Below are positions 1-7,746 of a stretch of 24,914 nucleotides of DNA, piece after piece (positions within the stretch are counted from its first letter, which is position 1; the number at the start of each line of letters is the position of its first letter). The DNA is taken from assembly GCA_002455955.1 (NCBI GenBank), contig DKLZ01000014.1, positions 4,242 to 29,155 on the forward strand, written 5' to 3'. The translations under genes were made by a program, and so were the position numbers. The stretch is from Dehalococcoidia bacterium UBA6627 (lineage in GTDB: Bacteria > Chloroflexota > Dehalococcoidia > UBA2979). The notes under the pieces were generated by a model that was not told the DNA's origin, did no database searches, and saw only the letters and a list, made by a program, of their open reading frames with translations.

Positions 1-1131
1 GGGCTAGGTATCCTAAGTTTTATCGGAGGCTTTTTACTTATTGGGTCATGGATTGAACGCCGACTACTTGCACGCTTCCAAGTTCGTATGGGCCCGAATC
101 GTGTAGGGCCATTTGGTTTGCTTCAACCGATTGCAGATGCATTGAAACTGATGCAAAAAGAAGTACTGATACCAATGGGCGCAGATCGGTTGTTGTTTTT
201 CTTACCACCAGTGCTGGTCTTCGTTCCCGCGATGCTAGCGTGGGGTCCTATTCCTTGGGCTCCTGGAATGTCTTATCTCGATATCAACGTCGGTTTGCTC
301 TTCGTAGTTTCGATAACGTCACTCTCTGTTCTCGCGATTTGGATGGCTGGATGGTCATCCAACAACCACTACGCTTTGCTAGGAGCGATGCGGACCGTCG
401 CGATGATGGTTTCGTACGAAATACCGATCAGCTTGTCCTTGATCGTGGTTGTGCTGATTACTGGCTCGTTGAACCTTGGTGAGATCGTGGCTTGGCAGAC
501 AGATCATAATGTTTGGCTCGCTGTGTTGCTGCCATTTAGCCTGTTTACGTTTTTCTTCTCATCTACTGCTGAAATCAATCGAACACCGAACGATATTGCT
601 GAAGCCGAATCTGAGATTGTTGCCGGTTTTCACACTGAATACTCGGGTATGAAAGCAGGACTGTTTCTCGCGGTTGAGTTGGGCAATGCGCTTTTTGTAG
701 GTGCATTGGTCGCGACGTTTTTTCTAGGCGGTTATGGATTATTTGGACTTGAGCAGTGGATTCCACCCTATGTAATCCTCGCTACGAAAGCGTCATTTGG
801 ATATTTCGTCTTTATCTGGCTCCGAAGTACATTACCTCGATTTAGGATTGATCAATTGATGACGTTTGCATGGAAATATCTGATTCCACTCTCGATCGTG
901 AATGTTCTGGTAGTCGCCGTGGAGACTTCGATTGCCGCTCGTTGGGAAGTGGAAGCGATCTTCATATATGGCTCATTTGCGGTTGTGAATGTGATTCTGA
1001 CTGTGATTGCTGTTCGAACGTGGGCTCGAGTGGCAGGGTACTCGTCAAGCTTCGAGCGGCCTGAACCACCTCGTGTAGCGCCGATGATCGGTGGCCTTAA
1101 GGCTGCAAGGCGTATCAAGGCTGGTGCTTGA
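1..1131 (+). CDS. nuoH: NADH-quinone oxidoreductase subunit H, 5' truncated by the window
   Basis: NuoH is the membrane subunit of respiratory complex I that forms the quinone chamber between the peripheral arm and the proton-pumping arm. The reading frame is open from base 1, and the residues before the first ATG (88) already match the family: an ER-x-LLARFQVR stretch leads directly into GPNRVGPFGLLQPIADALKL. The gene therefore starts upstream of the window, and the ATG at 88 is internal. Further family signatures are the acidic loop AEINRTPNDIAEAESEIVAGF followed by HTEYSGMKAG, and the LRSTLPRFRIDQLM stretch before the last membrane helices. At least seven hydrophobic segments are visible. 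The stop TGA (1129-1131) shares a base with the nuoJ ATG, so the two are translationally coupled. Identity is certain; only the N-terminus is missing. Confidence 0.97.
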   Translation, partial: GLGILSFIGGFLLIGSWIERRLLARFQVRMGPNRVGPFGLLQPIADALKLMQKEVLIPMGADRLLFFLPPVLVFVPAMLAWGPIPWAPGMSYLDINVGLLFVVSITSLSVLAIWMAGWSSNNHYALLGAMRTVAMMVSYEIPISLSLIVVVLITGSLNLGEIVAWQTDHNVWLAVLLPFSLFTFFFSSTAEINRTPNDIAEAESEIVAGFHTEYSGMKAGLFLAVELGNALFVGALVATFFLGGYGLFGLEQWIPPYVILATKASFGYFVFIWLRSTLPRFRIDQLMTFAWKYLIPLSIVNVLVVAVETSIAARWEVEAIFIYGSFAVVNVILTVIAVRTWARVAGYSSSFERPEPPRVAPMIGGLKAARRIKAGA

Positions 1132-1703
1132 TGGACTCCGTTGGTGTAGTCATCGCGTTCTATGTCCTATCGGCAATCACCATAGTATCGGCTGCATCTA
1201 TTTTCCTATTGCGGAATCTCGTTCACGCGATTGTTCTTCTTGTGGTGGTATTTCTCGGAATGGCGGGATTGTTTCTCACATTGTCAGCAGACTTCATCGC
1301 CGTCGCACAGATCCTTATCTATGCAGGAGCAATTTCAGTCCTGTTTGTCTTCGCTGTGATGTTGACGCCTCTTGCATCAAGGGATAACGGGAATTCTCTT
1401 TATGCCGGTCCCGGGTTGCTATTAGGTGGTGCGATCGCGGCGATTGTGGTCGTTACAGCGTTCGATGTCGAATGGAATCAACTCACGGGAGTAGCGCTTG
1501 AGCAGCGTTCATTTACCGACACGATTGAAGTGATTGGCAATCAGTTGCTAGGGCCACATGTTCTAGCTTTCGAAGTTGCGTCAGTTTTGCTGCTGTTCGC
1601 GTTGCTTGGAGCGATCGTGCTAGTCACTGATCCCAATAATGAAGATGGTACCACTGCAGAAGAAGAGGCAGGGAAAGATACTGCGGTAGGGGGCTCCGAA
1701 TGA
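1131..1703 (+). CDS. nuoJ: NADH-quinone oxidoreductase subunit J
   Basis: NuoJ is a small membrane subunit of complex I next to NuoK and NuoH; its third helix couples quinone chemistry to the pumping modules. The product is about 190 residues with five predicted membrane helices. The family core is clear: VHAIVLLVVVFLGMAGLF, then SADFIAVAQILIYAGAISVLF with the flexible helix around the YAGA motif, and a last helix beginning AFEVASVLLLFALLGAIVLV. The tail is acidic and polar (EEEAGKDTAVGG). I chose the ATG at 1131, which overlaps the nuoH stop as TGATG. A TTG at 1128 directly before it is in frame and would add one residue. The stop overlaps the nuoK start (ATGA at 1700-1703). nuoI, which normally lies between nuoH and nuoJ, is absent here. 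Confidence 0.96.
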   Translation: MDSVGVVIAFYVLSAITIVSAASIFLLRNLVHAIVLLVVVFLGMAGLFLTLSADFIAVAQILIYAGAISVLFVFAVMLTPLASRDNGNSLYAGPGLLLGGAIAAIVVVTAFDVEWNQLTGVALEQRSFTDTIEVIGNQLLGPHVLAFEVASVLLLFALLGAIVLVTDPNNEDGTTAEEEAGKDTAVGGSE

Positions 1704-2026
1704 CCGTAGATTTGGCGCATTACCTAGCAGTGTCAGGAATTATTTTCGGGATAGGTGTTGCTATTGCGCTTTCGAAGCGGAATGTGGTTGCAGTGTTAAT
1801 GGGCATCGAACTCATGCTTAATGCGTCTAATCTCGCATTTCTTGCTTTTTCGAGGTTCAGCGGCGCTTTTCAGGATGGAACCGAGCCGCTTGCCGGGCAT
1901 ACCTTTGTTGTTTTTGTATTGACTGTGGCTGCAGCGGAGGCCGCAGTAGCGCTGGCGATGGCCGTCCTCATTTATCGACGTCGTGAGACAGTCGATCTTG
2001 ATCGGATCAGCGTGCTGCGATGGTGA
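1700..2026 (+). CDS. nuoK: NADH-quinone oxidoreductase subunit K
   Basis: NuoK is an MrpC-like three-helix subunit of the complex I membrane arm and carries two buried glutamates of the proton path. Both are visible, one in the GIELMLNASNLAFLAFSR helix and one in the VAAAEAAVALAMAVLIYRR helix. The length of 108 residues is typical. The start ATG at 1700 overlaps the nuoJ stop by four bases. The C-terminus ends ...DLDRISVLRW, where related proteins usually carry a short LRG- or LKG-type ending. The next gene does not follow directly: 28 bases and then a 62-codon gene separate nuoK from nuoL. Confidence 0.96.
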   Translation: MTVDLAHYLAVSGIIFGIGVAIALSKRNVVAVLMGIELMLNASNLAFLAFSRFSGAFQDGTEPLAGHTFVVFVLTVAAAEAAVALAMAVLIYRRRETVDLDRISVLRW

Positions 2027-2043
2027 TCGGGACGCGAATGATC

Positions 2044-2047
2044 GGAG
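2044..2047 (+). promoter_or_regulatory. Shine-Dalgarno site fixing the start of the small nuo-embedded gene
   Basis: GGAG lies seven bases before the ATG at 2055. The same frame is open further upstream to a GTG at 1983, but that start lies inside nuoK and has no such site. The ATG is therefore preferred. Confidence 0.6.
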
Positions 2048-2054
2048 TATCGCG

Positions 2055-2243
2055 ATGTGGGTGAAATTTATGGATGTCCCGGATGGTTACGCGGCTTCGA
2101 TTTGGCGCGAACTCTTCAGTCAGGAATCTGTTTCGATTCGTGTCGTGCCGCCCATTGAAGTCGGTTCGATGCGAGATGAGCGCGTGATATGGGTGCCTGA
2201 TGGCAAGACTCATGTCGCACGAGAAGTAATGAACAAGGTCTAA
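2055..2243 (+). CDS. Small DUF2007-like protein encoded between nuoK and nuoL
   Basis: This is a 62-residue soluble protein without signal peptide or membrane helix. The layout resembles the small DUF2007 family (putative signal-transducing, ferredoxin-like fold): an opening strand (WVKFMDVPDG), a helix (AASIWRELFSQE), a strand (VSIRVVPP), a strand (RVIWVPDG) and a closing helix (THVAREVMNKV). The closing V-P-x-D/G-x-x-x-A-R-E pattern is the best match. This is recognition by pattern only, and the family's function is not well established. It sits in the operon 28 bases after nuoK and four bases before the nuoL GTG, has its own ribosome site, and has codon use like its neighbours. It is not a standard complex I subunit. 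It may help assemble or tune the complex, or simply ride along. That a real gene is present is fairly sure; the family is less so. Confidence 0.72.
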   Translation: MWVKFMDVPDGYAASIWRELFSQESVSIRVVPPIEVGSMRDERVIWVPDGKTHVAREVMNKV

Positions 2244-2247
2244 CGCT

Positions 2248-4191
2248 GTGTTTCTCCCTGATATTCCCGAGCTGATGATTTGGGCGATTTATTTTGCTCC
2301 GATGGTTTCGTTCGCCGTGATTGCCTGCGGGATCACGATCCCCCGTATGGGATTCCAAGCTCGACATGCGAGTAGGTTGACGATCACGGCAATAGGACTC
2401 TCTTGGATACTCGCACTCTGGGCACTTGATACCTCAATCGGACTCGATGGCGAGTCCGCTGGTTTCGCACCTCATGAATGGCTCAGATTGTTTGATTTTG
2501 AAGTAGATTTCGGGGTGCAACTCGATTCTTTGAGCGCGTTGATGATGTTTGTCGTTACCTCCGTATCGCTCTTGGTGCAGGTCTATTCGACCGGTTACAT
2601 GCATGGTGACGGTGGATACGCGCGCTACTTCATGCTGATGTCACTGTTTACGATGTCGATGCTGGGTCTCGTTATGGCGTCGAGTCTGCTTCAACTCTTT
2701 ATACATTGGGAGTTAGTAGGACTTACCTCGTATTTACTAGTCGGATTCTGGTTCCATCGACCAGCGGCCGCTGCCGCAGCTAAGAAAGCATTCATTGTTA
2801 CACGTTTCGGTGACTTCTTTTTTATGATCGCGCTGGTGTTAATCTGGACGAAAACCGGCGGTATCTTTGATATCACCGAAATAAACGCTCTCGCTGCACA
2901 GCATCAGCTTTCCGATGCAGTTCTTGTAGGGTTTGTTCTTGGTGTCTTCGCTGGTGCCGCCGGAAAATCTGCCCAATTTCCCCTTCATTTCTGGTTGCCA
3001 GACGCAATGGAAGGGCCAACTCCTGTCTCCTCATTGATTCACTCTGCAACCATGGTTGCCGCTGGTGTGTATCTTCTTGCACGCTTTTTTCCAACGGTTG
3101 AGGCTGCGCCTGGTGAAGTAACGACTACAATTGCCTATATCGGTGCTTTTACTGCGATCCTTGCGGCATCAATGGGTATCGTCGCAAATGATATAAAGCG
3201 TGTTTTGGCCTATTCGACGATTTCTCAACTGGGATACATGGTCATGGCGATCGGTCTCGGCGGGTTCGTCGCAGCGATCTTTCACCTCTTCACACATGCA
3301 TTTTTCAAATCGTTACTGTTTCAGGGATCTGGCTCGGTGAATCACGCGACGAATACTTTCGACATGCGACGGATGGGTGGTCTTCGAACCGCAATGCCTC
3401 TTACGTTCGCCACTTTTATTATTGGGTCGCTATCGCTTTCCGGTGTATTTCCATTAGCTGGATTCTGGAGCAAGGATGAGCTGTTGCTAGACGCCTGGCA
3501 CCATGACAAATTCCTATGGATGGTTGGCACTATTGTCGCATTTATGACTGCGTTCTATATGTTTCGAGTCATATTTTTGACTTTCTTCGGCGAATATCGT
3601 GGTGGAGAAGAGGTTGACGTAGGTCATGATGTCGCTGGACCACCTCATGAATCGCCACGATCGATGACGGTGCCGATGATCATCCTCACGGTACCCTCAG
3701 TTTTATTTGGACTATTCGCATTGAATGGATTTGGAGGATTTATCGAAGGAACTCTCCCCGAGGAGATCCGTCATTTCAAATTCCACATGGATTCTGTCGT
3801 ACTTGCTTCGTCGACACTGGCTGCATTCGGTGGAATCGGTGCCGCAGCTGCCGTTTATCTTGCTCGAACACCGAAACCAGAACAGCTTGGCCGAGCGGCC
3901 GGCCCTTTTTATACCTTTGCGGCTGGTAAATACTATGTGGATGAGATTGCAGAAGGCGGTATTGTCCGGGTAGTGCTCCACCGCTTTCTTGGTCGTTGGA
4001 TTGCTGCGTTTGACCGCGTGGTTGTTGATGGGATCGTTAACGGTACAGCAGTTGGTGCGCGTCGCATTGGTGATATCGCCCGACGGCTCGAAACCGGACA
4101 CCTACAGGCATACACATCAATGTCGATGCTTGGTGTGGTTGTGGTAATTATCGTCATCTTTGTGTTAAGCGGGAATGTGTTGGAACGCTAG
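2248..4191 (+). CDS. nuoL: NADH-quinone oxidoreductase subunit L
   Basis: NuoL is the distal antiporter-like pump of complex I, homologous to MrpA. The product is 647 residues, slightly longer than the Escherichia coli subunit. The conserved proton-path residues are present: Glu155 in the IHWELVGLTSYLL helix, Lys240 in AGKSAQFPLHFWLPDAMEGP followed by TPVSSLIHSATMVAAGVYLL, and histidines in IFHLFTHAFFKSLLF. The SKDELLLDAW stretch precedes the later helices. The long C-terminal part (about 540-647) with RRLETGHLQAY and a final membrane anchor corresponds to the lateral helix that runs along the membrane arm. The start is GTG at 2248 with AAGG nine bases upstream (2235-2238). The stop at 4189-4191 directly abuts the nuoM ATG. 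Confidence 0.97.
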   Translation: MFLPDIPELMIWAIYFAPMVSFAVIACGITIPRMGFQARHASRLTITAIGLSWILALWALDTSIGLDGESAGFAPHEWLRLFDFEVDFGVQLDSLSALMMFVVTSVSLLVQVYSTGYMHGDGGYARYFMLMSLFTMSMLGLVMASSLLQLFIHWELVGLTSYLLVGFWFHRPAAAAAAKKAFIVTRFGDFFFMIALVLIWTKTGGIFDITEINALAAQHQLSDAVLVGFVLGVFAGAAGKSAQFPLHFWLPDAMEGPTPVSSLIHSATMVAAGVYLLARFFPTVEAAPGEVTTTIAYIGAFTAILAASMGIVANDIKRVLAYSTISQLGYMVMAIGLGGFVAAIFHLFTHAFFKSLLFQGSGSVNHATNTFDMRRMGGLRTAMPLTFATFIIGSLSLSGVFPLAGFWSKDELLLDAWHHDKFLWMVGTIVAFMTAFYMFRVIFLTFFGEYRGGEEVDVGHDVAGPPHESPRSMTVPMIILTVPSVLFGLFALNGFGGFIEGTLPEEIRHFKFHMDSVVLASSTLAAFGGIGAAAAVYLARTPKPEQLGRAAGPFYTFAAGKYYVDEIAEGGIVRVVLHRFLGRWIAAFDRVVVDGIVNGTAVGARRIGDIARRLETGHLQAYTSMSMLGVVVVIIVIFVLSGNVLER

Positions 4192-5664
4192 ATGGTTACA
4201 CTGTTTTTGTTGCTGCCATTAGCTGGTGCGCTACTAGCACTCTTCCTTCCCCGCGAGCGTGAACTTGATGCTCGCTGGATTGCGTTACTTTTCTCCGGTC
4301 TCGCATTTGCCGTTTCGATTGTGATCTTCGTTACTTTCGATCCAGACCAGAATGGCTACCAGTTTGTCGACCAATTCACTTGGATTAATCCCAGTGGTGC
4401 TGGTTTCGAAGTGCAGTACTTCGTTGGTGTCGACGGATTATCGGCGCCGATGGTCTTGCTGCTTGGACTCCTGTCCGTCGTGGCAGTGCTTGTGTCATTT
4501 AACATCGATGAACGTGTCAAGGAGTATTTCGCCTACCTACTGCTATTGGAAACAGCAGTAGCTGGAGTATTTCTCTCTTTAGATTTGATCCAATTCTTTC
4601 TCTTTTGGGAACTAGAACTGCTTCCGATGTACATGCTGATTAGCATCTGGGGTTCAGGGCGCAATCGATACAGTGCGATGAAGTTCCTCATTTACACACT
4701 CGCAGGTTCTGCATTCATGCTTGTTGGATTCCTCGTAATCGGGGTCGACGCCGGAACGTTCGAGATCTCTGCTCTAACTGAAATGCCTCCGCAAGATGCA
4801 TTGATTCCACTTTCGTTGGTGTTTTGGGCGATAATGATCGCATTCCTTGTTAAGTTGCCAGTTTTCCCGGTTCACACTTGGTTGCCTGATGCACATACCG
4901 ATGCACCCACAGCAGTTTCGGTGATGCTTGCGGGAGTGTTATTGAAGATGGGTGGGTATGGTATTTTACGGATCGCGTTACCGATCCTTCCAGAGCAGGC
5001 TCATGACTTTCGATTTGTTTTAGCAGCCATCGCTGGCTTCTCGGTTTTGTATGGCGCTGTTATTACACTCCAACAACGCGATCTTAAGCGACTAATCGCG
5101 TATTCGTCCGTGTCGCATATGGGTTATGTGCTGCTTGGCATAGCCGCGTTAGGTGCCGTAGGACTTTCTGGGGCAGCACTGCAGATGTTTACTCATGGAA
5201 CGATTACCGGACTACTTTTTGTGATGGTTGGGCTCATTTATGAGCGAACGCATACTCGTGATATCACGAGTATGAGCGGTCTGATGCACCGTATGCCACT
5301 GATCGGGACGGTTATGTTAATCGCGGGACTTGCTTCACTCGGTTTGCCTGGATTGTCTGGATTTGTTGCAGAGCTCACAATTTTCCTCGGGGCATTCGAT
5401 GCACATCCGGCTGCAACGATTGCTGGTATTTTCGGGGTCGTGTTGGCTGCTGGCTACATTTTGTGGATGGTTCAACGTATCTTCCACGGACCTGCTGACG
5501 AAAAATGGGCCGACCTCAAAGATGCGAACTGCTGGTGGGAACACGTTGCCATGGGTTCGTTAGTAGTAGTGATTGTCGCCATTGGGATTTTTCCTGGAAT
5601 TATCACCGATTCGATCGAGAGCGGGATTGCTCCGATTGCTCAAATATTCGAGGCCAATCTATGA
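4192..5664 (+). CDS. nuoM: NADH-quinone oxidoreductase subunit M
   Basis: NuoM is the middle antiporter-like proton pump of complex I. The product is 490 residues with about 14 membrane helices. Family marks include Glu140 in FFLFWELELLPMYMLISIWG, GRNRYSAMKFLIYTLAGSAF, and Lys221 in the FLVKLPVFPVHTWLPDAHTD segment followed by APTAVSVMLAGVLLKMGGYG. The broken-helix region RDLKRLIAYSSVSHMGYVLLG and the MFTHGTITGLLFVMVG segment are also present. There is no gap to nuoL. The stop overlaps the nuoN ATG (ATGA at 5661-5664), so translation is coupled to both neighbours. Confidence 0.97.
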   Translation: MVTLFLLLPLAGALLALFLPRERELDARWIALLFSGLAFAVSIVIFVTFDPDQNGYQFVDQFTWINPSGAGFEVQYFVGVDGLSAPMVLLLGLLSVVAVLVSFNIDERVKEYFAYLLLLETAVAGVFLSLDLIQFFLFWELELLPMYMLISIWGSGRNRYSAMKFLIYTLAGSAFMLVGFLVIGVDAGTFEISALTEMPPQDALIPLSLVFWAIMIAFLVKLPVFPVHTWLPDAHTDAPTAVSVMLAGVLLKMGGYGILRIALPILPEQAHDFRFVLAAIAGFSVLYGAVITLQQRDLKRLIAYSSVSHMGYVLLGIAALGAVGLSGAALQMFTHGTITGLLFVMVGLIYERTHTRDITSMSGLMHRMPLIGTVMLIAGLASLGLPGLSGFVAELTIFLGAFDAHPAATIAGIFGVVLAAGYILWMVQRIFHGPADEKWADLKDANCWWEHVAMGSLVVVIVAIGIFPGIITDSIESGIAPIAQIFEANL

Positions 5665-7133
5665 CAGGTTGGGAGCAGGTTTACCACATTGGACCAGCGG
5701 TTACTCTCCTTGGTGGGGCAGGGGTCGTTTTATTAGCTGACATGATTTTGCCTCGTGGTCGTGCACCGTTTGCATTGCTGACATTGCTGGTCCTTGCCTT
5801 GGCAGCAGGATGGGCTATTTGGCATGCCAATACTGGTACAACTGGCCCATCCTTTGATGGCGCAGTTGTGACGGATCGTTTTGCACTCTTCTTTATATTC
5901 CTATTCATTGCCGCTACGGCAGCTGTGACCATCGCTTCCACCGATTGGGTAAAGAAACTCGATCTCAGTGCTGAGTACTACGCATTGCTATTGGTTGCTG
6001 CAGGTTCGATGTCACTACTTGTGCAAGGAAACGATCTCATTCTGATTTTTGTTGCCTTGGAAACAACTGCGCTTGTTCAGTATGTGCTGGTTGGATTGAC
6101 TCGCCGCGATCGTAGTGCCGAGGCTGGTATCAAATATCTAATCAGTGGTGCAGTTGCCGCTGGGCTAATGATTTATGGGTTTGCTTTTCTTTTTGGCACA
6201 ACCGGCGCCACTTCACTGGATGGGATTGCCTCATTTGTTCAGGCAGGGCATGAAGAAGCACGGCTTCCACTCACACTAGGTTTTGTTTTGGTTGCGGCTG
6301 GATTTGGTTTCAAGATGGCGCTTGTACCGTTTCATGGGTGGGCACCAGATGTGTATCAAGGCGGTCCAACGCCGATTATTAGTTTCCTTTCCGTAGCATC
6401 AAAAGCTGGTGGTTTTGCTATTGCATTGAGGCTTTTCTACACGGGTCTTGGTGGCAGCGAAACTTTCATCAGTGAAGACTGGGCGATGATGTTCGGGGTA
6501 CTTGCGGTTGCTTCGATGTTATTCGGCAATATCGCTGCACTAGTCCAGACAGATTTGAGGCGTCTCCTTGGTTACTCCTCGATAGCCCAAGCAGGCAATA
6601 TCGCGATTGGTCTTGCGGCCGTTTCGACTGGAAGTACTCTTGGCCCCTCCGGAGTGATGTTCTTTCTTGCTACCTATGTCGCAACAAACCTAGGTGCGTT
6701 CTTTGCGGTAATTGCTATTTCACAACGGATAGGTTCCTACGAGATTGGAGACTATGCTGGATTAATTCGTCGTTCACCTATGCTTGCGGCGATATTAATG
6801 CTGTGTCTACTTTCGCTCACCGGAATTCCTCCGACGGCGGGTTTCATTGCCAAGATATATATCTTTAACAGTGCTGTGCAGGCTGGTGAGCAATGGCTTA
6901 TCGTGCTAGTAGCTGTTGCTGTTGTTAACACTGCAGTCTCTGCGTATTACTATCTCCGACTGGCACGTACCATGATCGTTGATGACGCTAAGGACGAGAT
7001 GACCTTTCGTCCGACCCTCTCGATGCAAGTGGTACTTGTGTTCGCGGCCGTCACCGTGATCTTCGTTGGTTTGGTTCCAGCACCACTGATCTCTGCTGCT
7101 CAACGTGCAGCCGAAACACTGCAAATTCAATAA
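5661..7133 (+). CDS. nuoN: NADH-quinone oxidoreductase subunit N
   Basis: NuoN is the proximal antiporter-like pump of complex I. With the start at 5661 the product is 490 residues and begins MTGWEQVYHIGPAVTLLGG. The frame is open further upstream (to 5505), but that part lies inside nuoM. The ATG at 5661 overlaps the nuoM stop and has GAGG seven bases ahead (5650-5653). Key residues are Glu134 in FVALETTALVQYVLVGLTRR, Lys218 in FGFKMALVPFHGWAPDVYQG followed by GPTPIISFLSVASKAGGF, and the TDLRRLLGYSSIAQAGN segment. This is the last gene of the nuo block; ybeY follows after 22 bases and may be co-transcribed. Confidence 0.97.
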   Translation: MTGWEQVYHIGPAVTLLGGAGVVLLADMILPRGRAPFALLTLLVLALAAGWAIWHANTGTTGPSFDGAVVTDRFALFFIFLFIAATAAVTIASTDWVKKLDLSAEYYALLLVAAGSMSLLVQGNDLILIFVALETTALVQYVLVGLTRRDRSAEAGIKYLISGAVAAGLMIYGFAFLFGTTGATSLDGIASFVQAGHEEARLPLTLGFVLVAAGFGFKMALVPFHGWAPDVYQGGPTPIISFLSVASKAGGFAIALRLFYTGLGGSETFISEDWAMMFGVLAVASMLFGNIAALVQTDLRRLLGYSSIAQAGNIAIGLAAVSTGSTLGPSGVMFFLATYVATNLGAFFAVIAISQRIGSYEIGDYAGLIRRSPMLAAILMLCLLSLTGIPPTAGFIAKIYIFNSAVQAGEQWLIVLVAVAVVNTAVSAYYYLRLARTMIVDDAKDEMTFRPTLSMQVVLVFAAVTVIFVGLVPAPLISAAQRAAETLQIQ

Positions 7134-7155
7134 AGCGATATCGGAACTAACCCAT

Positions 7156-7641
7156 ATGGTTATCTGTATTGAGCTCGATGTCGATGAAGGGCTTGAAGTG
7201 CCTAGGGAAGCACTTATCAGTGTCGTCTCAGCAGCTCTCAGTACTGATGAACATGTAGGTACTAAGTTAACTATTCGGATTACTGGCGATGAATTATTGC
7301 GGAAGCTCAACCGTGAGCATCGAGACATCGACGAACCAACTGACGTGCTTTCGTTCCCTATGACTGATGAAGTTGGTTTCACCAACGAGTTCCCTGATAA
7401 TGAAGACGCCGGTGGATATCTTGGTGATGTTGTCATCTCATTTCCGGCGGCCCGGAGAAACGCTGAACTTACCAATACGCCATTCGATCGAGAACTGAGC
7501 CATCTCGTTACCCACGGAACCTTGCACTTACTTGGCTACAGTCATGATAGTGAGGCCGACAAGGCACAAATGCGTGATCATGAAGCAAAATTACTTGGTG
7601 ATTGGGTGCATGCAATTTGGGATGCTCCGCCAACACATTGA
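7156..7641 (+). CDS. ybeY: Endoribonuclease YbeY (16S rRNA maturation and quality control)
   Basis: YbeY is a single-strand-specific, zinc-dependent endoribonuclease involved in 16S rRNA 3'-end maturation and ribosome quality control in the cytoplasm. With the ATG at 7156 the protein has 161 residues, normal for the family. The zinc signature HGTLHLLGYSH gives His120, His124 and His130. The other family block, LNREHRDIDEPTDVLSFPM, and the GYLGDVVIS strand are intact. An ATG further upstream in frame (7105) would overlap the nuoN end and add residues unlike the family. The chosen start has only a weak GGA about ten bases ahead, so readthrough or coupling from nuoN is possible. Elsewhere ybeY often lies next to phoH or era genes; here it lies between nuoN and dnaX. 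Confidence 0.94.
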   Translation: MVICIELDVDEGLEVPREALISVVSAALSTDEHVGTKLTIRITGDELLRKLNREHRDIDEPTDVLSFPMTDEVGFTNEFPDNEDAGGYLGDVVISFPAARRNAELTNTPFDRELSHLVTHGTLHLLGYSHDSEADKAQMRDHEAKLLGDWVHAIWDAPPTH

Positions 7642-7673
7642 GAGGTAGTGATCGATAAGCGGCAAATGGGTTC

Positions 7674-7704
7674 CAGTTACCGCGCTACACTTGCACGGTA
7701 ACTG
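7674..7704 (+). repeat. Perfect 9-bp inverted repeat between ybeY and dnaX
   Basis: CAGTTACCG (7674-7682) and CGGTAACTG (7696-7704) form a perfect 9-bp stem with a 13-base loop. No T-run follows, so it is a poor classical terminator. It could be a U-less terminator, an RNA-processing site or an operator. It lies in the only sizeable gap (105 bases) of the ybeY-recO stretch. Confidence 0.5.
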
Positions 7705-7734
7705 ACTTAATAGTGGTAGGACTGGAGCGAGTCC

Positions 7735-7745
7735 GGGGGGGGGGG
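7735..7745 (+). repeat. Homopolymer of 11 G ending one base before the dnaX start codon
   Basis: Eleven consecutive G lie directly before C-ATG of dnaX (ATG at 7747). They occupy the position of the ribosome binding site. A more ordinary GGAG lies at 7724-7727, which is 19 bases from the ATG with the tract at its present length. A run this long is prone to slippage and to sequencing error. It lies outside the reading frame, so length changes would alter initiation spacing and not the protein. Confidence 0.9.
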
Positions 7746-7746
7746 C

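Noticed and set aside
5505..5660. N-terminal extension of nuoN
   Set aside because: It overlaps nuoM fully and is rich in Cys, Arg and Ser, unlike a NuoN helix. ATG 5661 with GAGG is preferred.
7642..7746. Possible SRP RNA (ffs) upstream of dnaX
   Set aside because: The location is common for ffs, but neither strand shows the conserved GGAAGGAAGCAGCC-type loop. Only a simple hairpin and a G-run are present.
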